Positions 42,111 through 51,293 are shown, numbered from the stretch's first letter. The stretch: 64,000 nt of DNA from CBDESM01 sp965205165 (GCA_965205165.1 OZ242037.1:1736001-1800000); one strand, 5' to 3'. Notes: a model not told the origin generated them from the letters alone. Made by a program: numbers and translations.

Positions 42111-42878
42111 CTAGAGCGGGGCGGCGATGTTTTGGCGGGGGTCGAAGGCGATGATGCGGTGTTGGCCGTGCTTGCGGGCGGCGGCGGCGATGGAGCGGGC
42201 GGCGGCGGGGTCGCGGGAGGCGTTGGCGATGGCGATGACATAAGCGGCGCCGAGGGGGACGTGCTTGCGGCCGCCTTGGGGGTGGGCGAGGACTTGGGCG
42301 ATCAGTTCGGGGGTGATTTCGGCGTCGGGGGGGCAGTCGGCGAGGGCTTGGATTCGTTCGGGGCGGTGTGCTGCGCCGTCGTCGAGGCGGCGGCCGAGGG
42401 CTTGGACGCCGACTACGGCGGCTACGGCGTGGACGCCTTTGGGGATGACGGGTTCGTGGTCGGCGGGGGCTTTGAAGGGTCGGCCGGCGGAGCCGTCGGC
42501 TTCGACGCCGACGAAGTCGACGCCGGGGAGTTGGAGGGCGCGGCGGGGCCAGTCGGCGGGGACGGCGAGGATGCGTTCGCGGTCGCCGGGTGCGCTGCCG
42601 ACGATGGCGGCGGGGAGTCCGCGGCGGCGGACGTCGTCGATGGCGGTGGCGCGGAAGGGTTCGTCGTTGCCGAGCAGTCGGGGGAGGCTGCGGGCTTCGG
42701 GCGGGATGGTCATTTTGGTTGTGGTGGTGATGATGGAGAAGGCGGAGTTGCCGGCGGTGGCGGCTTCTTTGGCGAGGGCGAAGAGGATGGTGGTCTTGCC
42801 GCCGCCGCCGACGGTGGCGAAGAGGCAGGGGCGCTGGAGGCCGAGGGCGTCGTGCAGGGGCGTCGGGGTTCGGGGCAT
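42111..42878 (-). CDS. yqeC: YqeC-family selenium-dependent hydroxylase accessory protein
   Basis: A 255-residue protein with an N-terminal P-loop (FATVGGGGKTTILFALA), ITTTTKM, GVEADGSAGRPFKAPADHEPVIP and the C-terminal HPQGGRKHVP, all characteristic of YqeC. The family is tied to the maturation of molybdenum hydroxylases. ATG 42878 is chosen over TTG 42908. It faces mobA across an 80-base divergent promoter region, which supports a molybdenum-cofactor role. Confidence 0.88.
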   Translation of the reverse strand: MPRTPTPLHDALGLQRPCLFATVGGGGKTTILFALAKEAATAGNSAFSIITTTTKMTIPPEARSLPRLLGNDEPFRATAIDDVRRRGLPAAIVGSAPGDRERILAVPADWPRRALQLPGVDFVGVEADGSAGRPFKAPADHEPVIPKGVHAVAAVVGVQALGRRLDDGAAHRPERIQALADCPPDAEITPELIAQVLAHPQGGRKHVPLGAAYVIAIANASRDPAAARSIAAAARKHGQHRIIAFDPRQNIAAPL

Positions 42879-42958
42879 CGGGTTCCGCCGGATTCCGGGA
42901 TGGGGCAAGCGTAGACTTGGGGGAGCGTCGAGTGGGCGCGGGCGGGACGGGGGAGCGG

Positions 42959-43606
42959 ATGGCGGTCGGGGAGGCGTTCAGCGCGGCGGTGCTTGCGGGC
43001 GGGTTCGGTCGCAGGCTGGGGCGGGACAAGGCGTCGTGCCCGCTGGCGGGGCGGCCGCTGCTGCACTGGACCGTTGCGGCGGCGGCGGAGGTCGCGGAGG
43101 AGATCATCGTGGTGCGGCGGCCGGATCAGGAGCTGCCGCGGGCGGAGGGGATCGCGTGGCGGGAGGCGGTTGATCGGCGGCATGATCGGGGTCCGCTGGC
43201 GGGGCTGGAGGCGGCGCTGGGGGCTGCGCGGAACGATTTGGTGGTGCTTTTGGCGTGCGATATGCCGTTGCTGCGGGGGGAGGCGGTGCGGGTGGCGGCG
43301 GCGGGGGCGGCGGGGGTGGAGATCGCGATGCCGCTGGTCGGCGGGCAGGCGCAGCCGCTGCTGGGGGCGTACCGGAAGGCGGTGCTGGGGAGGGCGGAGC
43401 GGCTGCTGGACGAGGGCGAGGGGAGGCTGCGGGCGCTGCTGCCGCTGGCGGCGCACCGGATGATCGGGGAGGAGGCGCTGCGGCGGGCGGACGCGGAGCT
43501 GGTTTCGTTCACCAATGTGAACCGGCCGGGCGATCTGGAGCGGGTCGCCGCGATGATCGAGCATGGTGCGGCGCGGGCCGCGGCGTTGCGGGAAGGAGCG
43601 GAATGA
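42959..43606 (+). CDS. mobA: Molybdenum cofactor guanylyltransferase-like protein MobA
   Basis: A 215-residue nucleotidyltransferase with the N-terminal motif LAGGFGRRLGRDKASCPLAG and the metal-binding LLACDMPLL. MobA attaches GMP to molybdopterin, while related MocA/MobA-like enzymes attach CMP. The C-terminal FTNVNRPGDL is typical of MobA. ATG 42959 has GGGGGAG before it. The stop overlaps the next ATG. Confidence 0.9.
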   Translation: MAVGEAFSAAVLAGGFGRRLGRDKASCPLAGRPLLHWTVAAAAEVAEEIIVVRRPDQELPRAEGIAWREAVDRRHDRGPLAGLEAALGAARNDLVVLLACDMPLLRGEAVRVAAAGAAGVEIAMPLVGGQAQPLLGAYRKAVLGRAERLLDEGEGRLRALLPLAAHRMIGEEALRRADAELVSFTNVNRPGDLERVAAMIEHGAARAAALREGAE

Positions 43607-43917
43607 TGCCGATGTACCGGCGGGTGCTGACGGGGCAGGTGGCGCCCGGGCGCCACGGGGATTTCCTGCGGGCGGTGGAGGAGGCGCTGGAGTACCAGGC
43701 GCAGCGGGGGATCGAGGCGCGGTTCTCGGTGTGGGATTCGATCACGGGGCCGGCGAGCCAGGTGGAGATCATCGCGGAGTTCGAATCGCTGCAAGAGTTG
43801 GAGCAGTTCGAGGAGCTGGCGGCGCAGGATCAGCGGTTCGCGCAGATGCGGCGGGCGGTTCGGGAGGCGATGGTGTTCGATTCGGCGGCGATCGCGATCT
43901 ACCGCAACTTGGTCTGA
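43603..43917 (+). CDS. Small ferredoxin-fold (NIPSNAP/dimeric alpha-beta barrel-like) protein
   Basis: A 104-residue protein (MMPMYRRVLTGQVAPGRHG) with the beta-alpha-beta pattern of dimeric alpha/beta-barrel proteins. Starting at ATG 43603 it overlaps the mobA stop by 4 bases (ATGA). No catalytic residue can be named. Translational coupling suggests a link with the molybdenum cofactor genes, but this is weak. Confidence 0.75.
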   Translation: MMPMYRRVLTGQVAPGRHGDFLRAVEEALEYQAQRGIEARFSVWDSITGPASQVEIIAEFESLQELEQFEELAAQDQRFAQMRRAVREAMVFDSAAIAIYRNLV

Positions 43918-43973
43918 GCGGGCGGGCGAGGGGGGACTCGACGGAACGGAAAAGAGGCGCGCGGGGGGCTGTC

Positions 43974-43979
43974 TATACT
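43974..43979 (+). promoter_or_regulatory. Possible -10 box for purF
   Basis: TATACT in CTGTCTATACTCAATTCG lies 45 bases upstream of the purF ATG, in a stretch that is noticeably less GC-rich. No clear -35 is seen 16-18 bases upstream. Confidence 0.35.
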
Positions 43980-44023
43980 CAATTCGTCTCCGAGCCGACG
44001 GACCGCAGCGGGGAGGGTCGCCA

Positions 44024-45550
44024 ATGCAGGCAGCCGACGGCCATCCCGTGCACCCCGCGGCGCTGGCGGCGGATGATCGGCCGCGCGAGGCTTGCGGGGT
44101 GTTCGGGATCTGGGCGCCGGCGTTGGATGTGGCGCGGGAGACGTTCTACGGGGTCCACGTCCTGCAGCACCGGGGGCAGGAATCGGCGGGGATCTGCGCG
44201 AGCGACGGGCAGAGGCTGAAGCTGAAGACGGGGATGGGGCTGGTTTCGCAGGTGTTCGACGAGGAGGCGCTGGCGCCGCTGGGGGGGATCGCGGCGATCG
44301 GGCACACGCGGTATTCGACGACGGGGGCGAGCCGGTTCCGCAACGCGCAGCCGATTTTGCTGGAGGATCCGGCGGACGGTTCGGAGATCGCGGTGGCGCA
44401 CAACGGGAACGTGGTGAATCCGGCGCAGGTACGGCTGGAGTTGGCGGATCAGGGGCACGAGTTCGCGACGTCGACGGACACGGAGGTGCTGGCGAAGTTT
44501 TTGCTGTCGCAGACGGGGAGCTGGGCGGCGCGGTTCGGGGCGATGATGCGGCGGATTCCGGCGGCGTATTCGCTGGTGCTGCTGCGGCCGGATCGGCTGA
44601 TGGCGGCGCGTGATCCGCACGGGGTGCGGCCGTTGTGCGTGGGGCGGATCGACGGGGGCGCGGGGGACGGGCCGGGCTACGTGGTGGCGTCGGAGACGTG
44701 CGCGCTGGATCAGCTGGGGGCGCGGCTGATCCGGGACGTGCAGCCGGGGGAGCTGGTGAGCATCACGGCGGAGGGGATCGAGTTCGAGCAGGCGGTGGAG
44801 CCGTCGGGATCGGGGGGCTGCATTTTCGAGCACATCTACTTCGCGCGGCCGGATTCGTTTTTGGACGGGCATTTGGCGTGGCAGACGCGGTTCCGGATGG
44901 GGGAGGTGCTGGCGCGGGAGGCGCCGGCGGATGCGGACATCGTGATCGGGGTGCCGGATTCGGCGACGCCGCACGCGCACGGGTACGCGGAGGGTTCGGG
45001 GATTCCGTACGTGGACGGGCTGGTGAAGAACCGCTACGTGGGGCGGACGTTCATTTCGCCGGACCAGCGGCTGCGGGATCTGGGTGCGCGGCTGAAGTGG
45101 AATCCGCTGCGGCCGGTGCTGGAGGGGAAGCGGGTGGCGGTGATCGACGATTCGATCGTGCGGGGGACGACGACGCCGCGGATCGTGCAGCTGCTGCGTT
45201 CGGCGGGGGCGCGGGAGGTGCACATGCGGATTGCGGCGCCGCCGATCCGGCATCCGTGCCATTTGGGGGTGGACATGGCGCGGCAGGGGGAGTTGATCGC
45301 GGCGGCGCACGCGCCGGAGGAGGTGAACGCGGCGGTGGGTGGGACGATCGGCGCGGATTCGCTGGGGTATTTGAGTTTGGCGGGGCTGCGGGAGGCGGTG
45401 GATTTGGGCAAGCCGACCTGCGTGGGCTGCTTCACGGGGGAATATCCGGTGCCGATTCAGACGGAGATGCTGGAGCTGGCGGAGGACGGGGAGCGGGCGG
45501 CGTGCGCGTCGCCGGAGGCGGCGGAAGCGGGGCTGGCGGTCGCGGACTGA
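44024..45550 (+). CDS. purF: Amidophosphoribosyltransferase PurF
   Basis: A 508-residue enzyme of the first committed purine step (PRPP plus glutamine gives phosphoribosylamine). A 23-residue propeptide precedes the catalytic Cys24 in REACGVFGIW. The glutaminase domain has HTRYSTTG and HNGNVVN, and the PRPP loop is VAVIDDSIVRGTTT. CVGCFTGEYP and the other cysteines match the Bacillus-type enzyme, which binds a 4Fe-4S cluster and needs propeptide cleavage. Confidence 0.97.
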   Translation: MQAADGHPVHPAALAADDRPREACGVFGIWAPALDVARETFYGVHVLQHRGQESAGICASDGQRLKLKTGMGLVSQVFDEEALAPLGGIAAIGHTRYSTTGASRFRNAQPILLEDPADGSEIAVAHNGNVVNPAQVRLELADQGHEFATSTDTEVLAKFLLSQTGSWAARFGAMMRRIPAAYSLVLLRPDRLMAARDPHGVRPLCVGRIDGGAGDGPGYVVASETCALDQLGARLIRDVQPGELVSITAEGIEFEQAVEPSGSGGCIFEHIYFARPDSFLDGHLAWQTRFRMGEVLAREAPADADIVIGVPDSATPHAHGYAEGSGIPYVDGLVKNRYVGRTFISPDQRLRDLGARLKWNPLRPVLEGKRVAVIDDSIVRGTTTPRIVQLLRSAGAREVHMRIAAPPIRHPCHLGVDMARQGELIAAAHAPEEVNAAVGGTIGADSLGYLSLAGLREAVDLGKPTCVGCFTGEYPVPIQTEMLELAEDGERAACASPEAAEAGLAVAD

Positions 45551-45592
45551 GCTGTTCGGCGGTGCTCCAGTCGTTTAGTTCAGTCGTCGGGT

Positions 45593-47038
45593 TCAGTCGT
45601 CTGGGCGGGCGAGGCGTTCGGCGGCTTGGTTGAGGCGCTGGAGGGAGGTTTCGCGGCCGAGGACTTCGAGCGTTTCGAAGAGGGGCGGGGCGATGCGCTT
45701 GCCGGTGGCGGCGACGCGGATGGGGGTGAAGAGCGCGCCGGGCTTTTCGCCGCGCTGGGCGGCGAGGCCGCGGAGGGCTTGTTCGAGCGGTTCGGCTTGC
45801 CAAGGTTCGAGGTCGCGGAGTGCGGCGAGGGCGGACTCGACGGCTTCGAGGGCGGCGCGGGGGTTGTCCTTGTAGGCGCGGCCCATGAGTTCGGCGTTGG
45901 CGTAGTCGAGCGGGGCGTCGGCGAAGAAGAAGTCGGCGTAGTCGGCGAGTTCGGGGAGGAGTTTGACGCGCTCTTGGATGGCGGGCGCGAGGGGGAGCAG
46001 GCGGGAGAGGTCGGCGGTGCGGCCGAGGCGTTCTTCGAGCCAGGGTCGGCCGCGTTCGAGGAAGTCGGCGGGGTCGAGTTCGCGGATGTAGCGGGCGTTC
46101 ATTTCGCCGAGGCGGTCGATGTCGAACATGGCGCTGGCGAGGCTGAGGCCGTCGAGGGAGAAGGAACGGGCGATTTCGGCGCGGGACATGTAGGTGGTAT
46201 CGGCGTCCTTGGCCCAGCCGAGCAGGGCGAGGAAGTTGAGCAGGGCTTCGGGGAGGAAGCCCTGTTCGGCGTAGGAGCGGACGCTGGTTGCGCCGTGGCG
46301 CTTGCTGAGCTTGCCCTTGTCGGGGCCGCGGATGATGGGGAGGTGGACCCAGACGGGGAGGGGCCAGGCCATGGCGTCGTAGAGGGCGACGTGGCGGGGG
46401 GCGCTGGGGAGCCATTCCTCGCCGCGGATGACGTGGGTGATGCGCATTTCATGGTCGTCGGTCATGGAGGCGAGGTGGTAGGTGGGGAAGCCGTCGCGCT
46501 TGAGCAGGACGTGGTCGTCGAGCAGGTCGTTGCGGAATTCGACGGGACCGCGGAGGGCGTCTTGGACGATGGCGGCGCCCTCGCGGGGCATGGCGAAGCG
46601 GACGACGTGGGGCTCGTCGGGGCCGACGCCGGCGTCGCGGCAGCGGCCGTCGTAGCCGGGGGCCTGCTTGGCCTTCTGCTGGCGCTTGCGCATTTCGTCG
46701 AGGCGTTCGGGGGAGCAGCGGCAGCGGTAGGCGCGGCCGGTTTCGAGCAGTCGGTCGGCGACTCGGCGGTAGAGGGGGAGGCGTTCGGACTGGCGGTAGG
46801 GGGCGTGGGGGCCGCCGATGTCGGGGCCTTCGTCCCACTCGAGGCCGAGCCAGCGGAGGGCGTCGAGGATTTGGCGTTCGGCGCCGTCGACCTTGCGGGA
46901 CTGGTCGGTGTCCTCGATGCGGACGATGAATTGGCCGCCGAGGTTCTCGGCGAGGAGCCAATCGAAGAGCGCGGTGCGGATGTTGCCGACGTGGGGTTCG
47001 CCGGTGGGGGATGGGCCGTAGCGGACGCGGACGGTCAT
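45593..47038 (-). CDS. gltX: Glutamyl-tRNA synthetase
   Basis: A 481-residue class I synthetase. It has the HIGH-type motif PSPTGEPHVGN, IEDTDQSRKV, the zinc-region segment YRCRCSPERLDEMR and the KMSKS-type KLSKRHGA. ATG 47038 lies behind a GAGGTG. It is convergent with purF. The 42-base gap contains three short repeats of CAGTCGT of unclear meaning. A tRNA-Glu gene is 4 kb away, but no GatCAB genes are visible. Confidence 0.96.
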   Translation of the reverse strand: MTVRVRYGPSPTGEPHVGNIRTALFDWLLAENLGGQFIVRIEDTDQSRKVDGAERQILDALRWLGLEWDEGPDIGGPHAPYRQSERLPLYRRVADRLLETGRAYRCRCSPERLDEMRKRQQKAKQAPGYDGRCRDAGVGPDEPHVVRFAMPREGAAIVQDALRGPVEFRNDLLDDHVLLKRDGFPTYHLASMTDDHEMRITHVIRGEEWLPSAPRHVALYDAMAWPLPVWVHLPIIRGPDKGKLSKRHGATSVRSYAEQGFLPEALLNFLALLGWAKDADTTYMSRAEIARSFSLDGLSLASAMFDIDRLGEMNARYIRELDPADFLERGRPWLEERLGRTADLSRLLPLAPAIQERVKLLPELADYADFFFADAPLDYANAELMGRAYKDNPRAALEAVESALAALRDLEPWQAEPLEQALRGLAAQRGEKPGALFTPIRVAATGKRIAPPLFETLEVLGRETSLQRLNQAAERLARPDD

Positions 47039-47043
47039 TTTGG

Positions 47044-48060
47044 TCACCTCACGCGGTGGGCGCGGCGCTGGCGGGTGCGTCCGCCGGAGCGGCGTTCGCG
47101 GCGGGGGGCGGGATCGGGGCCGAGGCCGAGGTCGCCGAAGAGGAGTTCGCCGCCGCGCAGGCGGGCGAGGAGGTGTTCGAGGTCGGCGGGCAGGGGCGCT
47201 TCGCAGCGGATGCGCTCGCCGGTGGCGGGGTGGTCGAAGGCGATGGAGCGGGCGTGGAGGGCCTGGCGCGGGATGGCGTCGCGGGCGAGGCCGTAGAGGG
47301 CGTCGCCGATGATGCCGTGTCCGACGGCGGCGAGGTGGACGCGGATTTGGTGGGTGCGGCCGGTGATCAGGTCGCATTCGAGCAGTGCGGCGTCGCCGAA
47401 CTGCTCGAGCAGCTGGTAGCCGGTGCGCGAGGCGCGGCCGCGGCCGGGTTCGACGACGGCGAAGCGGCGGGGGTCGGCGGGGTCGCGGGCGAGGGGGGCG
47501 TCGATGATGCCGGCGGGCGGGTCGGGCGCGCCGGCGACGACGGCGAGGTAGCGCTTTTCGACGGAGCGCTCGCGGAACTGGCGCTGGAGCGAGTCGAGGG
47601 CGCGCTGGGATCGGGCGATGACGAGGGCGCCGGTGGTGTCGCGGTCGAGGCGGTGGACGAGTCCGGGGCGGAGCGCGTCGCCGAGGCGGGAGAGTTCGGG
47701 CCAGCGCTGGAGCAGTGCGCTGGCGAGGGTGGTCTGGCGCTCGCCCGGGGCGGGATGGACGGTGAGGCCGGCGGGCTTGTCGAGGATGATCAGGTCGTCG
47801 TCCTCGCGGAGCAGGCGGAGTTGGATTTCGACGGCTTGCGGGGCGGCCTCTTGGCGGGGGCTGACGACGACCATTTCGCCGGCGCGGAGGCGGTGGCCGG
47901 GGCGTTCGAGGGAGCCGTCGACGCGGACGAGGCCTTCGTCGATCTGGCGGCGGGCTTCGGCGCGGGAGGCGTCCTGCTGGCGGCGGGCGAGGAAGACGTC
48001 GAGGCGTTCGCCGTCGCGGTCGGCGAGGAGTTCGGAGGGGACGGCGATGGGGGAGGTCAT
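47044..48060 (-). CDS. RluD-family 23S rRNA pseudouridine synthase
   Basis: A 338-residue enzyme with an N-terminal S4 RNA-binding domain (RLDVFLARRQQDASRAEARRQIDEGLVRVDG) and the catalytic HRLDRDTTGALVIAR with its aspartate. GRTHQIRVHLA is also conserved. The arginine-rich C-terminal tail (about the last 20 residues) is longer than usual. It overlaps the lspA stop by 4 bases and lies 5 bases before gltX. Confidence 0.93.
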   Translation of the reverse strand: MTSPIAVPSELLADRDGERLDVFLARRQQDASRAEARRQIDEGLVRVDGSLERPGHRLRAGEMVVVSPRQEAAPQAVEIQLRLLREDDDLIILDKPAGLTVHPAPGERQTTLASALLQRWPELSRLGDALRPGLVHRLDRDTTGALVIARSQRALDSLQRQFRERSVEKRYLAVVAGAPDPPAGIIDAPLARDPADPRRFAVVEPGRGRASRTGYQLLEQFGDAALLECDLITGRTHQIRVHLAAVGHGIIGDALYGLARDAIPRQALHARSIAFDHPATGERIRCEAPLPADLEHLLARLRGGELLFGDLGLGPDPAPRRERRSGGRTRQRRAHRVR

Positions 48061-48569
48061 GGCCGGCGGCCCTCCAGCGGACGGCGGCGGAGGTCGCCGA
48101 AGATGAGGGCGACGACGAGTGCGGCGACGCCGATGTTGATGGCGGCGTCGGCGACGTTGAAGGCGGGGAAGTGGATGAAGTCGATGAAGTCGGTGACGGA
48201 GCCCTGGTAGAGGCGGTCGAGCAGGTTGCCGACTGCGCCGCCGAGGATGAGGGCGAGGCCCCAGCGGACGAGGCGGTGATCGGCGGGGGGGAAGAGGTGG
48301 AAGAGGATGACGACGGCGATGGCGGCGAGGGAGGCGACGGTGAGCCAGGCGTTGCCGCCGCTGAAGAAGCCGAACGCGCCGCCGTCGTTGAGCACGTGGG
48401 AGAAGGCGAAGAACTCGGCCAGCCATTCCTTTTCGCCGACGTCGAGGAGTTCGCGGACGAGGGCCTTGGCGGCCTGGTCGAGGACGACGACGGCGGCGGC
48501 GATGGCGAGGAAGGCGGCGTGGCGGCGTCGGTCGCGCAGGAGCTGCGGATCGGGCTTGGGGAGTCGCAT
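48057..48569 (-). CDS. lspA: Lipoprotein signal peptidase LspA
   Basis: A 170-residue membrane aspartyl protease with four hydrophobic segments. The catalytic aspartates lie in GAVGNLLDRLYQGSVTDF and FPAFNVADAAINIG, and LNDGGAFGFF matches the conserved Asn region. It removes the signal peptide of lipoproteins such as the PstS of this window after Lgt acts. Confidence 0.94.
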   Translation of the reverse strand: MRLPKPDPQLLRDRRRHAAFLAIAAAVVVLDQAAKALVRELLDVGEKEWLAEFFAFSHVLNDGGAFGFFSGGNAWLTVASLAAIAVVILFHLFPPADHRLVRWGLALILGGAVGNLLDRLYQGSVTDFIDFIHFPAFNVADAAINIGVAALVVALIFGDLRRRPLEGRRP

Positions 48570-48649
48570 GGGTGCAGTGATCGTACCCTGCCGCCGGCGC
48601 GGGGCGATGCGGTAGGCTGGATGCTCCGCCGCCCGACGGGCCCGATTCG

Positions 48650-49294
48650 ATGGAGAGGGAGCGCGTGCCCGATTCCGCGACCGCGCTTGCAGCGCCGCCG
48701 TTCAGCGAACTTCAGCGCCGCCGGGCGTCGACGGGGCACGACCGGCTGCCGCCGGGTCAGCGGCTGGTGCGGGAGTGGCCGGTGCTGACCTACGGGGGGA
48801 CGCCGCTGGTGGAGACGTCGGAATGGCAGCTGCAGGTCTGGGGGGCGGTGGGTTCGGAGCTGGCGCTGGACTACGGGGAGTTCACGGGGCTGGGGCTGAC
48901 GGAGACGCACAACGACATCCACTGCGTGACGCACTGGTCGCGCTACGACAACACGTGGAAGGGCGTGCTGCTGAGCGCGCTGCTGGAGCGGGCGGGGGTG
49001 CTGCCGGAGGCGGAAGCGGTGATGTTCCACTGCTACGGGGGCTACACGGCGAACGTGCCGCTGGCGGACATCCGGGCGGACGACCACGCGATGCTGGCGA
49101 TCGAGCACGACGGAGCGCCGCTGACGGCGCAGCACGGGGGGCCGGTGCGGGCGGTGATTCCGTCGCTGTATTTCTGGAAGAGCGCGAAGTGGGTGGGGGG
49201 GATGGAGTTCCTGACGCGGGATCAGCCGGGCTTCTGGGAGATGTACGGGTACCACATGCACGGCGACCCGTGGCGCGAAGAGCGGTACGGCTGA
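48650..49294 (+). CDS. Molybdopterin-dependent oxidoreductase (sulphite-oxidase-like)
   Basis: A 214-residue protein of the oxidoreductase molybdopterin-binding family. The molybdenum-ligating cysteine is Cys92 in DIHCVTHWSRYDNTWKGV. FHCYGGYTANVPLAD and SLYFWKSAKWVGGMEF are further typical. It lacks a dimerisation domain and a signal peptide. GTG 48665, which has AGAGGGAG immediately upstream, would give 209 residues and is a real alternative. The substrate is unknown. MobA and YqeC are encoded 6 kb away. Confidence 0.87.
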   Translation: MERERVPDSATALAAPPFSELQRRRASTGHDRLPPGQRLVREWPVLTYGGTPLVETSEWQLQVWGAVGSELALDYGEFTGLGLTETHNDIHCVTHWSRYDNTWKGVLLSALLERAGVLPEAEAVMFHCYGGYTANVPLADIRADDHAMLAIEHDGAPLTAQHGGPVRAVIPSLYFWKSAKWVGGMEFLTRDQPGFWEMYGYHMHGDPWREERYG

Positions 49295-49503
49295 GGCGGC
49301 GATGTTGATCTGCGAGGGCAGGCGTGCGACGCTTGGGGCGATGAGGATGAAGCAGGCGACCGCGATGATGAAGATGCCGGGCCGCATGGCGATGCCCGGG
49401 GCCCTCGCCCGGCCGCGCAGCTGAGGAGCGCGCGGGCGGGGAGGGGGCCGCGCCCGCCACGCCCGCGCCGACGGGCAGAGATCAGCCGAAGGCCTTCAAC
49501 GCC

Positions 49504-50745
49504 ATGACCCTCGCCACGAACCTCGCCTGCCGCGAATGCGGGCGCGAACTGGAACTGGAACCCGTCAACGTCTGCGACTTCTGCTTCGGGCCGCTGGAAG
49601 TGCAGTACAACCATGAGGCGATCGCGGCGCGGGTGAGCCGCGAGACGATCGAGGCGGGCCCGCGCAACATCTGGCGCTACCGGGAGCTGCTGCCGGTGGA
49701 CGAGGAGTTCCTCGTTGATCTGAACGTGGGCTTCACGCCGCTGGTGCGGGCGGAGCGGTTGGCGGAGCGTCTGGGGCTGCGGGAGCTGTACCTGAAGAAC
49801 GACTCGCAGAATCCGAGCTGGTCGTTCAAGGATCGGGTGGTGGCGGTGGCGTCGTCGCGTGCGCGGCAGATGGGGTTCGAGACGCTGGCCTGCGCGTCGA
49901 CGGGGAACTTGGCGAACTCGGTGTCGGCGCACGCGGCGCGGGCGGGGATGCGGGCGGTGGTGTTCATTCCGCACGATCTGGAGGCGGGCAAGGTGCTGGG
50001 ATCGGCGGTGTACGCGCCGACGATCGTGTCGGTGAACGGTTCGTACGACGACGTGAACCGGCTGTGCTCGGAGCTGGCGGACGACCGCAACTGGGCGTTC
50101 GTGAACATCAACGTGCGGCCGTACTACTCGGAGGGGTCGCGGACGCTGGCGTTCGAGGTGGCGGAGCAGCTGGGCTGGCGCGCGCCGCGGCAGTGCGTCG
50201 CGCCGATGGCGTCGGGCTCGCTGTTCACGAAGATCCACAAGGGCTTCGAGGAGCTGCAGCGCTGGGGGCTGATCGCGGAGACGCCGGTGCGGATGATCGG
50301 CGCGCAGGCGGAGGGCTGCTCGCCGATCTCGACGGCGTGGCGGGGGGGCACGATGAACATCCGGCCGGTGAAGCCGGAGACGATCGCGAAGTCGCTGGCG
50401 ATCGGGAATCCGGCGGACGGGTACTACGCGCTGAAGACGATGAAGCGGACGGAGGGGGGGGCGACGGCGGTGACGGACGCGGAGGTGGTGGAGGGGATCC
50501 AGCTGCTGGCGGAGACGGAGGGGATCTTCGCGGAGACGGCGGGCGGGGTGACGATCGCGGGGCTGCGGCAGGCGATCGAGCGGGAGCTGATTGATCCGGA
50601 GGAGCCGACGGTCGCCTTCATCACGGGGGGCGGGCTGAAGACCACGGACGCGGTGGTGGACGCCGTCGTCAAGCCGATTCCGGTCGAGGGGACGCTGAGC
50701 TCGTTCGAGCAGGCCTTCGCCGCGGCCGGGCAAGCCGGGGAGTAG
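49504..50745 (+). CDS. thrC: Threonine synthase
   Basis: A 413-residue PLP enzyme (O-phosphohomoserine to threonine). An N-terminal zinc ribbon (CRECGRE, CDFCFG) is followed by the PLP lysine in SWSFKDRVV, ASTGNLANSVSAHAARAG and the C-terminal GGGLKTTDAV. The first 140 bases use C-rich codons and the rest are G-rich, an abrupt change. The preceding gap 49295-49503 contains no gene, only a possible hairpin (GCCGGGC/GCCCGGC near 49376-49410). Confidence 0.94.
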   Translation: MTLATNLACRECGRELELEPVNVCDFCFGPLEVQYNHEAIAARVSRETIEAGPRNIWRYRELLPVDEEFLVDLNVGFTPLVRAERLAERLGLRELYLKNDSQNPSWSFKDRVVAVASSRARQMGFETLACASTGNLANSVSAHAARAGMRAVVFIPHDLEAGKVLGSAVYAPTIVSVNGSYDDVNRLCSELADDRNWAFVNINVRPYYSEGSRTLAFEVAEQLGWRAPRQCVAPMASGSLFTKIHKGFEELQRWGLIAETPVRMIGAQAEGCSPISTAWRGGTMNIRPVKPETIAKSLAIGNPADGYYALKTMKRTEGGATAVTDAEVVEGIQLLAETEGIFAETAGGVTIAGLRQAIERELIDPEEPTVAFITGGGLKTTDAVVDAVVKPIPVEGTLSSFEQAFAAAGQAGE

Positions 50746-50750
50746 CCGCG

Positions 50751-50993
50751 ATGGCGAGCCGCAGAGTGCGCTTCACGTTCGAGGGCGGTGCGGTGAAGGA
50801 GCCGCTGATCTACCTGCTGGGGCGTGAGTTCGAGGTGGTGACGAACATCCGGATGGCGGACGTGGAGAAGGATTTCGGCTGGGTGGTGCTGGAGCTGGAG
50901 GGGACGCACGAGGAGATCGACCGCTCGCTGGCGTGGATGGAGTCGAAGGGCGTGCGGGTGGATCCGGTGGCCGGGGACGTGGTCGAAGGCTGA
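50751..50993 (+). CDS. NIL-domain protein
   Basis: An 80-residue protein that is essentially one NIL domain (FTFEGGAVKEPLIYLLGREF, VVLELEGTHEEIDRSLAWM). NIL domains bind amino acids in methionine transporters. It begins 5 bases after thrC, and such thrC-NIL pairs suggest a regulatory or sulphur-amino-acid role. Confidence 0.88.
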   Translation: MASRRVRFTFEGGAVKEPLIYLLGREFEVVTNIRMADVEKDFGWVVLELEGTHEEIDRSLAWMESKGVRVDPVAGDVVEG

Positions 50994-51018
50994 GTCAGGG
51001 GCGCGGGGGCTGGATGCG

Positions 51019-51042
51019 CGGGGAGCGTTCGCGCTCTCCCCG
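51019..51042 (+). terminator. Hairpin after the thrC-NIL operon
   Basis: GGGGAGCG-TTCG-CGCTCTCCCC forms a stem with a 2-base bulge and a stable TTCG loop, 26 bases after the NIL-domain stop. It is a likely end of the operon although no T-run follows. Confidence 0.45.
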
Positions 51043-51065
51043 GATCGGCGCGAGGAAGCGCCGCC

Positions 51066-51293
51066 TCATTCGTACTTCAGCACGGGCTTTTTCGGAGTTC
51101 CGCAGGTGTAGTGGTCGAGCTGCTCGAGCCAGTCGTCCGGCAACTCTTTCGCCTCCTCGAGGGTCTCATCCGAGGCGACTCGCCGCCAAGCGCGGATCAG
51201 CGCATCGATCGGGTATTCCCCATCTCCGAGCTCGTGTTCGCCTGTTCCGTTCGATGCTGCGGGCATGCCGGCTTCCGCTTCATTCGTCGTCAC
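51066..51293 (-). CDS. Unknown small acidic protein
   Basis: A 75-residue protein with ALIRAWRRVASDETLEEAKELP and an ending GTPKKPVLKYE. I do not recognise a family. The region 51060-52080 is not G-rich on the + strand, unlike its flanks, so it seems to be part of a small acquired block with the toxin-antitoxin pair. Confidence 0.6.
   Translation of the reverse strand: MTTNEAEAGMPAASNGTGEHELGDGEYPIDALIRAWRRVASDETLEEAKELPDDWLEQLDHYTCGTPKKPVLKYE

Noticed and set aside
45551..45600. Short repeats of CAGTCGT between purF and gltX as a regulatory or CRISPR-like array
   Set aside because: Only three 7-8 base copies with irregular spacing; the last ones lie in the end of the gltX gene.
49304..49387. 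A - strand peptide starting MRPGIFIIAVACFILIAP upstream of thrC
   Set aside because: It has a signal-like start, but the frame runs on across the whole molybdopterin oxidoreductase gene as low-quality sequence, with no ribosome site.
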